DNA of 64,000 nucleotides from Alphaproteobacteria bacterium (lineage in GTDB: Bacteria; Pseudomonadota; Alphaproteobacteria; Rhizobiales; JAKIUO01): contig JAJRPI010000054.1 of the NCBI GenBank assembly GCA_024280895.1, positions 1 through 64,000 on the forward strand. The letters run 5' to 3'. Below, piece after piece: positions 9,420 through 19,406 of this stretch. The notes beneath the pieces were generated by a model. The model was not told the DNA's origin and searched no databases. It saw only the letters and a program-made list of their open reading frames with translations. Position 1 is the stretch's first letter, and each line of letters starts with the position of its first letter. The position numbers and the translations under genes were made by a program.

Positions 9420-10658
9420 ATGAGTGACAAGGATTTCGTAGAAAAAGCTGCGCTGAAAGGGCTTTCTCTCAAAAGCGGCGACAAAGCCAACAGTGCAAAA
9501 AAATCAACACTGCCAGAAAAAGGTAGCGCCGAAGCCGAAATTCACAGGCAAGCAGCAAAAGCTGCCAATATTCGCTTATCTGAACCAGATTTGCCACAAA
9601 AGGGCGGAGCAGAAGCAGCCGTTCACAAACTGGCCGCGCAAGGGGCAAAAGCTGAGCAAGGCGCCGGCCTTGGCTTTCTCGCCCTCGTACTGCTGGTGCC
9701 GCTAGCCGTTGTTGGTGTGCTTTATGCCTATAATGGCTTGCAACAAGGTGATGCAAAATCTGCGGATCAAACTGCCAATGCCAAGCCCACACCAGAAAAA
9801 TCTGCATCAAAACCGTCGACTGTCGCAAGTGCTAAAATGATGGACAAGAGCACAAAAACCATAAATCCCGCTAAGACACCACAAAACGCAGCTGTGACGC
9901 CCCCGACGGCCGCCGCAAAATCTGCGCTAATACCTGCGAAAACAACACCCGTGTTGGCGGCAAAAACAGCATCCAAAACCGACAAACCTCACTGGGGCTA
10001 CAAAGAGACCAATTGGGCTTCGCTCGATCCTTCCTTCAAAACCTGCGGCACGGGCAAAAGCCAGTCCCCCATTGACATCAATCCCAGCAATCTGCGGCCT
10101 GGCCCAGGTTTCGCCTTCAACTACGTCCCCTCAAGCGGCAAAGTGCATAATAACGGCCATAGTATTCAGGTCGATCTGGGCAAGCCCGCTAAAGCCTCTG
10201 GCAATCAGCTACTGGTCAATGGCAAAGCCTATGATCTCAAGCAGTTCCACTTCCATACCCCTAGCGAACACACCATCAATGGCCGCCGCGCCCCGATGGA
10301 AGCGCATCTCGTGCATAAAAATGCCCAGGGTCAACTGGCGGTCGTTGCTGTGATGATCTTTGCCGGTGGAAAGAATCAGCTGGTTGACCGGATGCCTATC
10401 CCACCCAAAAAAGGCGATTACAGCACCAGCGGTGGCCCAAATATCAACCCCGCTTTGCTGCTACCGCGTAACCGGCGCGCTTTTACCTTCACGGGATCCC
10501 TGACCACCCCGCCCTGCACGCAAAATGTTGGCTGGATTGTCATGCAAACACCCTTGATAATTGCCCCACGCACCCTCGCAAAATTTAAGAAAACCATGGG
10601 GAAAAACGCACGCCCCATGCAGCCCGCAAATGGTCGTGGCATATACGCCTCTCAATGA
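9420..10658 (+). CDS. Membrane-anchored alpha-type carbonic anhydrase
   Basis: 412 aa from ATG 9420. Three parts are visible. Residues 1-80 are a charged N-terminus with two similar units built on LPxKGxAEAxxHxxAA. Residues 83-104 form one transmembrane helix (FLALVLLVPLAVVGVLYAY), followed by an Ala/Lys/Pro/Thr-rich linker to about 185. Residues 186-412 are the alpha carbonic anhydrase domain: SQSPIDI, the zinc histidines His277 and His279 in FHFHTPSEH, His296 in AHLVH, and the late GSLTTPPC motif. It should hydrate CO2 in the periplasm with the N-terminus in the cytoplasm. Alpha enzymes in bacteria normally carry a cleaved signal peptide, so the anchor and the repeat-bearing cytoplasmic tail are unusual. 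Confidence 0.93.
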   Translation: MSDKDFVEKAALKGLSLKSGDKANSAKKSTLPEKGSAEAEIHRQAAKAANIRLSEPDLPQKGGAEAAVHKLAAQGAKAEQGAGLGFLALVLLVPLAVVGVLYAYNGLQQGDAKSADQTANAKPTPEKSASKPSTVASAKMMDKSTKTINPAKTPQNAAVTPPTAAAKSALIPAKTTPVLAAKTASKTDKPHWGYKETNWASLDPSFKTCGTGKSQSPIDINPSNLRPGPGFAFNYVPSSGKVHNNGHSIQVDLGKPAKASGNQLLVNGKAYDLKQFHFHTPSEHTINGRRAPMEAHLVHKNAQGQLAVVAVMIFAGGKNQLVDRMPIPPKKGDYSTSGGPNINPALLLPRNRRAFTFTGSLTTPPCTQNVGWIVMQTPLIIAPRTLAKFKKTMGKNARPMQPANGRGIYASQ

Positions 10659-10736
10659 TACAGGTTGGAATTGACCCGTGCGATTTGAGCCGATAGAGAT
10701 GAACCTAATCGAGCCTAAATCAATTGAAAGACAAAC

Positions 10737-11825
10737 ATGTCCCACAACAGCTTTGGTCATCTTTTTCGTATCACCACATGGGGAGAAAGCCACGGCCCGG
10801 CTATTGGCTGCGTGATTGATGGCTGCCCTCCCGGCATTAATATCACGCCCGAAGAAATTCAGTCCTTTCTCGACAAGCGCCGTCCCGGCCAGTCGCGCCA
10901 CACCACCCAGCGCCGCGAACCAGATCAGGTGAAAATCCTTTCAGGCGTGTTTGAAGATGAATACACAGATGGGCTGCGCACCACCGGTACACCCATTTCG
11001 TTGCTCATCGATAATGTCGATCAACGCTCCAAAGACTATAGTAATATCAAGGAAAGTTTCCGCCCGGGACACGCCGACTATACCTATACAAAAAAATACG
11101 GATTGCGCGATTATCGCGGTGGCGGCCGCTCCTCGGCGCGCGAAACCGCTATGCGCGTTGCCGCTGGTGCCATCGCTCGCAAGGTCATTCCAGGACTAAA
11201 AATCACCGGTGCCCTCGTGCAGATTGGCGAACATAAAATCAATCGCGATAACTGGGACGATGAGCAGATCAACCAAAATGATTTCTTTTGCCCCGATGCC
11301 GATGCCGCCAATGAATGGGCGACCATCCTCGACAAGGTGCGTAAAGACGGATCATCACTTGGCGCGGTGATCGAGCTGACCGCCACCGGTGTGCCGCTTG
11401 GTCTTGGCGCCCCGGTCTATGGCAAGCTTGATCAAGATCTGGCCTCGGGCCTCATGAGCATCAATGCCGTTAAAGCTGTGGAAATTGGTGCAGGCTTTGA
11501 CGCCGCCGCCCTCTCAGGCGAACAAAATGCCGACGAGATCCGCGCTGGCGATAAGGGACCGGACTTTCTCTCCAATAATGCGGGAGGCATATTGGGCGGT
11601 ATCTCCACCGGCCAGCCGGTTATCGCCCGCTTCGCCGTCAAACCCACCTCCTCCATTCGCACGCCGCGCAAAACCATCAACCGTGATGGCTCGGAAACAG
11701 AAGTTTCCACCAAGGGGCGTCACGATCCTTGCGTTGGTATCCGCGCCGTGCCTGTTGGTGAAGCCATGATGGCGCTGGTGCTGGCCGATCATTATTTGCG
11801 GCATCGTGGGCAGGTGGGTAGTTGA
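10737..11825 (+). CDS. aroC: Chorismate synthase
   Basis: 362 aa, the full usual length. The start [23 protein letters not shown] and the later [11 protein letters not shown] and [13 protein letters not shown] are the three signature regions of chorismate synthase. The enzyme converts 5-enolpyruvylshikimate 3-phosphate to chorismate with reduced FMN, the last step of the shikimate pathway, in the cytoplasm. The ATG at 10737 is preceded by GAAAG. The next plus-strand gene is far away, and a block of palindromic repeats follows the stop. Confidence 0.98.
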   Translation: MSHNSFGHLFRITTWGESHGPAIGCVIDGCPPGINITPEEIQSFLDKRRPGQSRHTTQRREPDQVKILSGVFEDEYTDGLRTTGTPISLLIDNVDQRSKDYSNIKESFRPGHADYTYTKKYGLRDYRGGGRSSARETAMRVAAGAIARKVIPGLKITGALVQIGEHKINRDNWDDEQINQNDFFCPDADAANEWATILDKVRKDGSSLGAVIELTATGVPLGLGAPVYGKLDQDLASGLMSINAVKAVEIGAGFDAAALSGEQNADEIRAGDKGPDFLSNNAGGILGGISTGQPVIARFAVKPTSSIRTPRKTINRDGSETEVSTKGRHDPCVGIRAVPVGEAMMALVLADHYLRHRGQVGS

Positions 11826-11902
11826 ATGTCCTGCGCGGACAGCGCTGGGGACTAGCCCCCAGACCCCACTATTTAAATCAGATGGGAAAGCATGAAATGA
11901 AC

Positions 11903-12015
11903 GTAGGGTGTCAATAGCGACAGCTCTCAAACAGCGAAGCGGTAGAGCAATTGATAAGCGTATTGCACCTTGCGGACTCAAATCGGTGCAATACGCTGCG
12001 CTATTGACACCCTAC
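11903..12015. repeat. Nested palindromic repeat element (REP-like), copy 1
   Basis: Outer arms GTAGGGTGTCAATAGCG (11903-11919) and CGCTATTGACACCCTAC (11999-12015) are perfect reverse complements. Inside them GCGTATTGCACC (11958-11969) pairs with GGTGCAATACGC (11985-11996). The left half is split by about 38 nt not matched on the right. The related element at 43313-43399 shares GTAGGGTG and GGTGCAAT. Confidence 0.75.
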
Positions 12016-12126
12016 AATGCCTACACCCCCCAAATCGGGTTCCAAGGGCTCGCCCTTGGTGCCCGCTGCATAAGCGGCCCGACCGGCGAGGTCATTCTTG
12101 GCTGTCCTACCGCTTCGCTTTTTGAG
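11926..12126. repeat. Second inverted repeat interleaved with the palindromic element
   Basis: A 20-bp segment at 11926-11945 (CTCAAACAGCGAAGCGGTAG) recurs in reverse complement at 12107-12126 with one mismatch. Between them lies a perfect 8-bp hairpin, CCAAGGGC/GCCCTTGG, at 12042-12059. The first arm sits exactly inside the interruption of the 11903-12015 element, which suggests one mobile repeat inserted into another. Confidence 0.6.
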
Positions 12127-12130
12127 GACG

Positions 12131-13384
12131 TCATTTTCCTTTCACGAACTCGCCAACAAGCTCCACATGAGTTGAATATAAAAACTGATCAAACGGCGTC
12201 AGGGATTTAAGCTCATAGCCGCCATCAATTAAAATACGGGCATCGCGGGCAAAACTTGCGGGACTGCACGAAATGGCAATGAGCTGGGGAATATCGGATT
12301 TGGCAAGCTCAGCCACTTGTGATCTTGCCCCAGAGCGCGGTGGATCAAACAAAACCACATCATAGCCTCGCAGCTCAAGAGCGCTTAACGGCATGATAGC
12401 GAGATCGCGCTCCAGAATTTCAACGGGTTTCAGCCCTTTGGACAGGCCGATCGCATGTTGCAGGGCTTGCAGCGCTGGCTTGTCATATTCCACCGCCAGA
12501 ACCTTGAAATTGCGGGCCAGTGGCAAGGAGAAGGTTCCCATACCACTATAAAGGTCAAGAGCCCGACCTTTAGGGCGTTTGCCCGCACTGACAAGCTTTA
12601 GGATATGCGCAATCATCTTGTCCTGAATGATTTGGCTGGCTTGCAAAAACCCGCCCGGCGGTGAGATGGCTTTGAGGCCATCAAATGAAATATAGGGCCG
12701 GTCTTTTTCGATAATCATCTCACCAGCAACGGTCAACCGCGCCAGAGCCAGCCCCATGGAAAGCTCCACGAGCTTGATACGCATGCTAGCCTTCGCCACC
12801 GGTTCCACGTCATCAATCACCACATCCAGACCGCCTTGGGTCGATAAAATGGACACCCGTGCAACATTCTTGCGCGATAATAGAGGGCGCACCAGCTTAC
12901 GCAAAGCGGGCAGCGCTTCGACAATATCAGGACTTAAAACCGGGCATTGATGAATATCGACAAGCTCATGACTACCGCGTTTGAAATAGCCGATCATGAC
13001 GTTCTTTTTGGTGCGCGTAGCGCTCAAAACGGCGCGTCTACGCATGCCGATTGTTCCAGCGACGAGCGGCTCGACCTTTGTTTCAAGACCACGCGCCGCC
13101 AGGGTCAGGGCAAGCTGTTCTCGCTTCCAGCTTTCATATACAGGAGCGCGCAAATGCTGCAGGGCACATCCCCCACATTGCGCGAAATGAGTGCAAACCG
13201 GTTTGATACGATCGCTAGATGGTTCGACAATGCGCATAAGCTTGCCGCGGCCATCGCTAATCTCGACCGCCACAGCTTCACCGGGCAGTGCCAAAGGCAC
13301 AAATACGGGCATGCCTTCGGGGCCGATCGCAACGCCATCGCCACCAGCACCAAGAGACTCTATTTTAAGGTTTAATTCAGCCAT
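12131..13384 (-). CDS. TrmA/RumA-family (COG2265) RNA uracil C5-methyltransferase
   Basis: 417 aa from ATG 13384 (TTG 13405 is an alternative). The N-terminal beta-rich TRAM-like part is followed by an iron-sulfur cysteine set (CTHFAQCGGC and a later HQCP). The SAM-binding motif LYSGMGTFSLPLA, FDPPRSGA and the nucleophile region ISCSPASFARD lie in the C-terminal half. Family members methylate C5 of uridine in 23S rRNA or tRNA through a covalent Cys adduct. Which base is modified cannot be decided: alphaproteobacteria usually have a single paralogue annotated as RlmD-like. It stands apart from its neighbours; the small gene upstream on the same strand ends about 20 nt before it and may be co-transcribed. 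Confidence 0.88.
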   Translation of the reverse strand: MAELNLKIESLGAGGDGVAIGPEGMPVFVPLALPGEAVAVEISDGRGKLMRIVEPSSDRIKPVCTHFAQCGGCALQHLRAPVYESWKREQLALTLAARGLETKVEPLVAGTIGMRRRAVLSATRTKKNVMIGYFKRGSHELVDIHQCPVLSPDIVEALPALRKLVRPLLSRKNVARVSILSTQGGLDVVIDDVEPVAKASMRIKLVELSMGLALARLTVAGEMIIEKDRPYISFDGLKAISPPGGFLQASQIIQDKMIAHILKLVSAGKRPKGRALDLYSGMGTFSLPLARNFKVLAVEYDKPALQALQHAIGLSKGLKPVEILERDLAIMPLSALELRGYDVVLFDPPRSGARSQVAELAKSDIPQLIAISCSPASFARDARILIDGGYELKSLTPFDQFLYSTHVELVGEFVKGK

Positions 13385-13405
13385 CGGGGTTGATAGCACA
13401 CCCAA

Positions 13406-13888
13406 TCAGACTTCGTATAGCTCGCTGGTGACAAATTCCTCATGATCGACATAATGCGTCCCGTCACAAGAGAAGTTGAGCCCAAGGCAACCGTTCATAA
13501 CATTGATCGAACCAGAACGCAGATAGACCGTATCGTCCCCAAAGCGCAGCTTGCGAAAGCGATCCAGCAAAGGTCGGATCTGTTTGGCGTTAATGCTGGC
13601 ATCTTCTGGATAAGACAGATTTGGGGTGCGTTGATAGTTTTCTGGTGAAAAAATCTCTTCCCCAGCCAAAACGCGGTAATTATAGGGATCATCATACAGC
13701 CAGACGGTCACCTGACAGGTCGACATATGAATCTGCACGTGAAAAACGCCATAAAACAGAAATAGCTCTTCGACCCGATCCATCAGCTCGTCATAGCGCT
13801 GATCAAACAGGCTTTCGGCGCGCGTCTGCGAAAACACAAAGCGCCGGATTGAGGGATCACCCTTTAATTGCAGCAATTGCCGTGACAT
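13406..13888 (-). CDS. Conserved-looking hypothetical protein, 160 aa
   Basis: The start ATG 13888 is chosen because GAGGGGAG lies about 9 nt upstream, which is a strong ribosome site. I do not recognise the family. The protein is soluble, with no signal or membrane segment. It is rich in aromatic and acidic residues: LFLFYGVFHVQIHMS, TVWLYDDPYNYRV, then FGDDTVYLRSGSINVMNG and FSCDGTHYVDHEEFV near the end. The stop lies 21 nt before the RNA methyltransferase start on the same strand, so the two may form an operon. No catalytic motif stands out. Confidence 0.7.
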   Translation of the reverse strand: MSRQLLQLKGDPSIRRFVFSQTRAESLFDQRYDELMDRVEELFLFYGVFHVQIHMSTCQVTVWLYDDPYNYRVLAGEEIFSPENYQRTPNLSYPEDASINAKQIRPLLDRFRKLRFGDDTVYLRSGSINVMNGCLGLNFSCDGTHYVDHEEFVTSELYEV

Positions 13889-14031
13889 AAACTTAACTCC
13901 CCTCACTTTAAAACTATTCATTGGGAAGCAATGTCGCTGATTCGCGTTAAAATGTGTAGGTGCGACAAAACATGCCAGCCATACAGGACACGCATGACTG
14001 AACCATTGCCAGAGGGGATGATTGTACCAGC

Positions 14032-15963
14032 TCAGGCCAGATCAAGATGGCCGCTTGGCTCTTTCATTTCGCGGCCAAGAGCGGAGAATACCGTGCGCAC
14101 AACACTATCCACATCGAGTCCCGCTTTCTCATACATGACGTCAGGAGCGTCATGATCGATAAAGGTATCGGGCAATGCCAATGGTCTCACTTTGAGCCCG
14201 CTGGTTTTACCATTACTGTCCAGTAGCCCCTCATGCGCGAGGAAATTCAGGACTTGCGATCCAAAACCACCAATTGCCCCCTCTTCAAGGGTCAACAAAA
14301 CCTCATGATGACGCGCCAGCTGGGTGATCAATTGTGTATCAAGAGGTTTGGCAAAACGAGCATCCACCACCGTCGTCGAGAGACCAAAACCATCCAGTTT
14401 TGCTGCCGCCGCGAGGGCGACTTCGAGACGCCCGCCAAGCGACAATAGCGCCACCTTGCTGCCCTCCTTGAGAACGCGCCCTTTACCAATCTCCAGAGCT
14501 TTTGGTTGATCTGGGATGATCAGACCATCGCCACTGCCACGGGGATAGCGAAAGGCTATCGGCCCGGCATCATGCGCGGCGCTGGTCACAACCATGCGCG
14601 CCAGCTCCACCTCGTCGCTCGCCGCCATCACCACCATATTTGGTAAATTGGACAAAAAGGCCAGATCAAACGATCCCGCATGGGTTGGGCCATCAGCCCC
14701 GACCAGCCCGGCGCGATCAATAGCAAAACGCACCGGCAGATTCTGGATCGCCACATCATGCACCACCTGATCGAAAGCTCGCTGCAAGAAGGTCGAATAG
14801 ATAGCCGCAAAAGGCTTCATCCCATCAGCCGCCTGCCCCGCCGCAAAAGTTACGGCATGTTGCTCGGCGATCCCCACGTCAAAACATCTGTCGGGAAATT
14901 TTTGAGCAAATTTTTTCAAACCAGTGCCATCGGGCATAGCGGCAGTGATCGCCGTAATACGCTTGTCGCTGGAAGCTTCCTTGATCAGCTGATCGGCAAA
15001 CACGCTGGTATAGCTGCGCGCCGTCGATTTCTCCTGCTTTCCCGTCACCACATTGAACCGGCTAACGCCATGAAACTTGTCGGCACTTTTTTCGGCGTGC
15101 CCATAGCCCTTGCCTTTTTGGGTACGCACATGCAGCAGGATCGGCCCTTGCTCGGCGTCCCTGATATTGCGCAATACCGGCATTAAATGCTCGAAATTAT
15201 GGCCATCAATCGGACCGACATAATAAAAACCCAGCTCTTCGAAAAAGGTGCCGCCAGCCCAAAGGGTTCGCGTATGCTCTTCGACACGCCGCGCCCGCTC
15301 TTCCCACTTTTGCGGCAGGATTTTTGCCAATTGTTTGGCAATATCGCGAAGATAAAGATAGGTGCCACCAGAGGAAATGCGCGCAAAGTAAGCGGCCATC
15401 GCTCCAACGGGGGGAGCAATCGACATATCATTATCGTTGAGAATGACTATCATGCGGCTATCCATGGCGCCCGCATTATTCATCGCTTCATATGCCATGC
15501 CGGCACTCATGGCCCCGTCACCAATCACCGAAATGATTTTATTGGAGCCCCCTTGCTGATCACGCGCCACCGCCATGCCAAGTCCAGCCGATATCGAGGT
15601 CGAGCTATGGCCAGCGCCAAAAGGATCATATGCGCTCTCTTTGCGCTTTGTGAAACCAGACAGCCCGCCGCCCTGACGCTGAGTGCGCATCTGGCTGCGT
15701 CTTCCCGTGAGAATTTTATGAGGATAGGTCTGATGACCGACGTCCCAGATCAGCCGATCGTTTGGCGTATCAAATATCTTGTGCAGGGCTATTGTCAGCT
15801 CAACCACACCCAGCCCGGCACCAAGATGGCCGCCGGTCAGCGAGACAATATCAATCATCTCGTCGCGCAATTCGCGCGCCAATTGCGGCAATTGATCATC
15901 TTCAAGCTTACGCAGCTCTTCAGGGGTGTCGACCGTGTCCAGCAAGGGTGTCTTGGGTGGCAT
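14032..15963 (-). CDS. dxs: 1-deoxy-D-xylulose-5-phosphate synthase
   Basis: 643 aa, full length. [28 protein letters not shown] and [26 protein letters not shown] open the protein, and [19 protein letters not shown] is the thiamine-diphosphate site. [12 protein letters not shown] carries the catalytic Glu region. The enzyme joins pyruvate and glyceraldehyde-3-phosphate to give DXP, the first step of the non-mevalonate isoprenoid route and a precursor of thiamine and pyridoxal phosphate. GGA lies about 8 nt before the ATG. It appears to be monocistronic; the 338-nt upstream stretch carries its promoter region. Confidence 0.98.
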   Translation of the reverse strand: MPPKTPLLDTVDTPEELRKLEDDQLPQLARELRDEMIDIVSLTGGHLGAGLGVVELTIALHKIFDTPNDRLIWDVGHQTYPHKILTGRRSQMRTQRQGGGLSGFTKRKESAYDPFGAGHSSTSISAGLGMAVARDQQGGSNKIISVIGDGAMSAGMAYEAMNNAGAMDSRMIVILNDNDMSIAPPVGAMAAYFARISSGGTYLYLRDIAKQLAKILPQKWEERARRVEEHTRTLWAGGTFFEELGFYYVGPIDGHNFEHLMPVLRNIRDAEQGPILLHVRTQKGKGYGHAEKSADKFHGVSRFNVVTGKQEKSTARSYTSVFADQLIKEASSDKRITAITAAMPDGTGLKKFAQKFPDRCFDVGIAEQHAVTFAAGQAADGMKPFAAIYSTFLQRAFDQVVHDVAIQNLPVRFAIDRAGLVGADGPTHAGSFDLAFLSNLPNMVVMAASDEVELARMVVTSAAHDAGPIAFRYPRGSGDGLIIPDQPKALEIGKGRVLKEGSKVALLSLGGRLEVALAAAAKLDGFGLSTTVVDARFAKPLDTQLITQLARHHEVLLTLEEGAIGGFGSQVLNFLAHEGLLDSNGKTSGLKVRPLALPDTFIDHDAPDVMYEKAGLDVDSVVRTVFSALGREMKEPSGHLDLA

Positions 15964-16301
15964 CAGTGTTCCAACTCTTTAAATCTGCAACGATTCACAA
16001 GAAAGCCCCTCCCCAGCATACTTCCTCATGATTTTAGATCTCTGATTTTAGCCTACACCCATCATCATGACTCCGTGAAGTCAAAATTGTGCAATATTTG
16101 AGCAAATTCAGTGGTGATTGGTCGCACATCTGCACACCAACCCCAATAGCTGGGCCGTTTTGCTTGCCCATATCGACAAGCAACCTCTATCGAAATGGGC
16201 TATTACTTAGTCAAACAGGCTGGTGATGCTCTTCCAAAGGCTCATGCCCCCAGCACCAGCGCTCGCGACTTTCACAGTATCGGTCTCTTCCTGTTCATTA
16301 A
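15964..16301. other. Intergenic region between dxs and the HerA-like gene
   Basis: 338 bases upstream of dxs and downstream of the ATPase gene (both minus strand). No coding frame, tRNA or strong hairpin was recognised. Confidence 0.5.
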
Positions 16302-17780
16302 TTATCGTCCACCAAACAATGATTTTACAATGATGCGCGAGATCTGGCGACCAAATGAGCGCAACATGCTCTTGCCAAATGCTTCCATGGGACCCTGACG
16401 CCTTGATTTACGACCAGCCGCCTTTTGCTCTGCTTTATCGGCTGCCAGCTGTTCGGCTGTTTTCGCCCTCTGGACTTCGCGCTCTGCCCAGCGTTTTTCA
16501 AGAATTTCATAGGCTGACTCGCGATCAATCGCTTCGTCATAGAGCCCCACCACAGGGCTTTTTGCCATTAAGGCTGCACGTTCAGCATCTTCCAATGGAC
16601 CAAGCCGCGACGAGGGAGGCCGGATCAAGGTGCGCTGGACAATGGATGGTTCACCCTTTTTCATCAAGGTTGAGACCAGCGCCTCGCCAACCCCCAGTTC
16701 CATGATGACCTTTGCGGTATCGAGATCGGGGTTCTGGCGAAAAGTGCTGGCCGCCGCCCGCACTGCTTTTTGCTCACGTGGGGTAAAGGCCCGCAAAGCA
16801 TGCTGAATGCGATTGCCAAGCTGGCTGGACACACTATCTGGCACATCCAGCGGGTTTTGCGTGACGAAATAAACCCCCACCCCTTTGGAGCGAATAAGAC
16901 GCACGACCTGCTCGACTTTTTGCAGCAGAGCCTTTGGCGCTTCATCGAACAAAAGATGAGCCTCATCAAAAAAGAACACCATCTTTGGTTTATCTGGATC
17001 ACCCACTTCTGGCATTTCGTCGAACAGCTCAGACAATAGCCAAAGCAAAAACGTCGCGTAAAGACGAGGCGTTTTCATCAACTCGTCGGCTGCCAGCACA
17101 TTGATAAAGCCCTGACCATCATAGGTGGTGCGCATAAATTCACTGATTTTCAAAGCAGGTTCGCCGAAAAATTCCTCGGCTCCCTGCTCTTCCAGCACCA
17201 GCAATCGGCGCTGGATCGCCCCGACAGAAGATTTCGAGACATTGCCATATTCGCTTGAGAGCTCCTTGGCGCGATTAGAGACCTCAATCATCAGCTTGCG
17301 CAGGTCTTTCAGATCGAGCAAAGGCAGCTTTTCATCTTCGGCCAGACGAAAGGCAATATTGATCACCCCTTCCTGGGTGTCGTTGATATCAAGCATGCGC
17401 GACAGTAAAAGCGGCCCCATCTCTTGCACCGTGGTGCGGATGGGATGGCCTTTATTGCCAAACAGGTCCCAAAAAACGGTTGGATAAGCGCGATATTTAT
17501 AACCATCAAAGCCGATTTTTTCGGCTCGCCCCTCCAAAAAGTCCTTCTCGACGCCGGTTGCGCCAATCCCCGAGAGATCGCCTTTCACATCGGCGCAAAA
17601 AACCGGCACTCCTGCCTCTGAAAAGCCTTCAGCAAGAATTTGCAGTGACACGGTTTTACCAGTGCCCGTCGCCCCTGTGATCAAACCATGCCGGTTGGCA
17701 AGTTTAAGCAACAGGTGTTCTTTTTGCGGCTCGCTCTCCACATTGCTGGTGCCAATATAGATTGTTCCCTCATCGCTCAT
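16302..17780 (-). CDS. HerA-like ATPase of the DUF853 (YjgR) family
   Basis: 492 aa from ATG 17780, with AAGGAGCTG about 7 nt upstream. Walker A is GATGTGKT near the N-terminus, followed by CADVKGDLSG. Walker B is MVFFFDEAHLLF, and a later FVTQNPLDVPDSVSSQLGNRIQHALRAF is the sensor/arginine-finger region. These mark the DUF853 branch of the FtsK/HerA ATPase class. In E. coli YjgR is uncharacterised; a role in DNA or nucleoprotein handling is inferred from the fold. The C-terminus is basic (KAAGRKSRRQG). It has no NurA-type nuclease partner nearby. Confidence 0.9.
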   Translation of the reverse strand: MSDEGTIYIGTSNVESEPQKEHLLLKLANRHGLITGATGTGKTVSLQILAEGFSEAGVPVFCADVKGDLSGIGATGVEKDFLEGRAEKIGFDGYKYRAYPTVFWDLFGNKGHPIRTTVQEMGPLLLSRMLDINDTQEGVINIAFRLAEDEKLPLLDLKDLRKLMIEVSNRAKELSSEYGNVSKSSVGAIQRRLLVLEEQGAEEFFGEPALKISEFMRTTYDGQGFINVLAADELMKTPRLYATFLLWLLSELFDEMPEVGDPDKPKMVFFFDEAHLLFDEAPKALLQKVEQVVRLIRSKGVGVYFVTQNPLDVPDSVSSQLGNRIQHALRAFTPREQKAVRAAASTFRQNPDLDTAKVIMELGVGEALVSTLMKKGEPSIVQRTLIRPPSSRLGPLEDAERAALMAKSPVVGLYDEAIDRESAYEILEKRWAEREVQRAKTAEQLAADKAEQKAAGRKSRRQGPMEAFGKSMLRSFGRQISRIIVKSLFGGR

Positions 17781-18072
17781 TGCGAACAGCTCCTTGTTTT
17801 GCTTGCTCAAATTCGTTTTTTATACGTACCCGGCAGATTATCAATGATAAAAACGCAAGATACCAAGAATCACTTCAGGTCGACTTTAGGAGATTTTATA
17901 GCATTATCAACGCCCTTTGTCGGGGAGATTTATGAAGACCAGACAATCACAACCCGCTGCGTATGTGAAATGTGCCCCCTTGCCACAAACCCGGCAGGCT
18001 TTTATATGAAGTGTGCAGCCAATGCGAAATTATGTATTATGACCCCTTACCCCCCTCTCACAGGAGATTAAA

Positions 18073-18489
18073 ATGGAAGAACTTATCCAACGTATCGTTT
18101 CAAGTGTCGGCATTGACGAAGGTCTTGCCAAAACGGCCATCGGCATCATTCTCAACATGTTTCAAAAAGAAGGGGACGCCGGAGCGGTCGCCTCTTTGAT
18201 GAACGCTATGCCAGGAGCCGGTGATCTGGCCAGCGCCGCTGCAAGTGCGGTCAGCGATGGTGGTGACAGTGGTGGCGGTTTGGGCGGCCTGATGGGCGCA
18301 GCAGCCAGCATGCTGGGCGGTGACAGTCCTGTCATGGGCATGGTCGGCGATCTCACGGGCGCTGGTCTTTCCATCGACCAGGCCAAAGGCGTTGGCACCG
18401 AGCTGATGAATTTTGCCACCGAAAAAGCCGGCGGCGATGTTATCGCACAAGTTGCCAGCTCCATTCCCGGCCTCGACCAGCTATTGTAG
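18073..18489 (+). CDS. Small Gly/Ala-rich protein resembling DUF2780/DUF2267-type proteins
   Basis: 138 aa from ATG 18073, with AGGAG 8 nt upstream. The N-terminal helix pair (LIQRIVSSVGIDEGLAKTAI) resembles the start of DUF937/DUF2780-like small proteins. A low-complexity Gly/Ala/Met/Ser middle (about residues 50-85) follows, then a second helical part, LSIDQAKGVGTELMNFATEKAG, ending in SSIPGLDQLL. There is no signal peptide or membrane helix. The function of such proteins is unknown. A clear terminator follows 22 nt after the stop, so this is an independent transcription unit. Confidence 0.85.
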   Translation: MEELIQRIVSSVGIDEGLAKTAIGIILNMFQKEGDAGAVASLMNAMPGAGDLASAAASAVSDGGDSGGGLGGLMGAAASMLGGDSPVMGMVGDLTGAGLSIDQAKGVGTELMNFATEKAGGDVIAQVASSIPGLDQLL

Positions 18490-18511
18490 AGCTACAAGCT
18501 TTACCTATACT

Positions 18512-18550
18512 AAAGCCCGGAAACACCTATGTGCTTCCGGGCTTTTTGTT
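18512..18550 (+). terminator. Rho-independent terminator
   Basis: A perfect 11-bp stem AAAGCCCGGAA / TTCCGGGCTTT (18512-18522 and 18535-18545) with a 12-nt loop and a T-rich tail, directly after the 138-aa gene. Its symmetric ends could also stop transcripts from the convergent redoxin gene. Confidence 0.9.
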
Positions 18551-18581
18551 TTGGAAATAATCTGCTGGGCTATGCTGGCAC

Positions 18582-19133
18582 CTAAGCCGCTTTCCATTTG
18601 ATCGAGCAACCCATTGAGGGGATCTGCTCTTGCGGCCCCTTGCCAGTTTTGGCGACTGTACTCATAGCCTCGAACAAATCGCGCTTGGCGTTTGGCACCG
18701 CATCTTTGCGGCTGGCATCGAGACGACCGCGATATTGCAGGCCCAGATCCTTGTCAAATCCAAAAAAATCTGGCGTACAAACGGCGTTATATGCCTTAGC
18801 GATGCTTTGGCTGTCATCATGCAAGTAAGGAAAATTGAACCCGTGTTGCTTTGCGAACACAGCCATGTTTTCAAAACTGTCTTCAGGATAATCACTGGCG
18901 TCATTGGCACAAATAGCCACCGTATTGATGCCCATGCCTTGCAACTCAACCGCGTCACGAACAATCCGGTCGATCACTGATTTTACATAGGGGCAATGAT
19001 TGCAGATGAACATAATGAGTAAACCGTTTTCTCCCTTAAGATCTTCCAGCATATAGTTTTTTCCATCCGTTGCCGGCAATGAAAATTTGGGGGCACTCCA
19101 GCCAAAATCACAGATCGGGGTCTCTACAGCCAT
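18582..19133 (-). CDS. Thioredoxin-fold (AhpC/TSA-like) protein
   Basis: 183 aa from ATG 19133, with GGAAGAG about 8 nt upstream. The thioredoxin-type site is FICNHCPYVK, with Cys44 and Cys47. Then come ICANDASDYPEDSFENM and AVCTPDFFGFD, typical of the small redoxin family that is widespread in bacteria and often named thioredoxin family protein. It is cytoplasmic (no signal) and probably reduces disulfides or peroxides; the substrate is unknown. The preceding in-frame sequence up to 19472 lacks a plausible start and is not part of the gene. Confidence 0.9.
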   Translation of the reverse strand: MAVETPICDFGWSAPKFSLPATDGKNYMLEDLKGENGLLIMFICNHCPYVKSVIDRIVRDAVELQGMGINTVAICANDASDYPEDSFENMAVFAKQHGFNFPYLHDDSQSIAKAYNAVCTPDFFGFDKDLGLQYRGRLDASRKDAVPNAKRDLFEAMSTVAKTGKGPQEQIPSMGCSIKWKAA

Positions 19134-19367
19134 AGTCATCTCTTCCTTGAGGAAATTTGTTGTTTGCCTGAGCGCTTTGCTGCGTCTGCCAAAAGCGCGA
19201 GACGGCAATGCTATTTGAAGCGCGCGAAAAACTATGACTATCGCTTCAAGACCCTTGTTGCAAGGCGGTTTGTTATCCACGTTTCGCCGTTTCAAAGGAA
19301 ATTCTTGTTGACGCTCCACAGTTCTATCCCTACACTTTAAGTATAAGTTGAAAAGGAGGTTAATATA

Positions 19368-19406
19368 ATGACTCCGCCTGATAGTATCTGGCCACACATT
19401 GCTTAG
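19368..19406 (+). CDS. Possible 12-residue leader-type peptide
   Basis: The sequence AAAAGGAGG sits 8-9 nt before ATG 19368, the best ribosome site in this part of the window, yet the frame closes after MTPPDSIWPHIA. The stop overlaps the beginning of a 153-codon frame (TTG 19399). It could be a leader peptide, the head of a frameshifted gene, or chance. No attenuator is obvious. Confidence 0.25.
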   Translation: MTPPDSIWPHIA

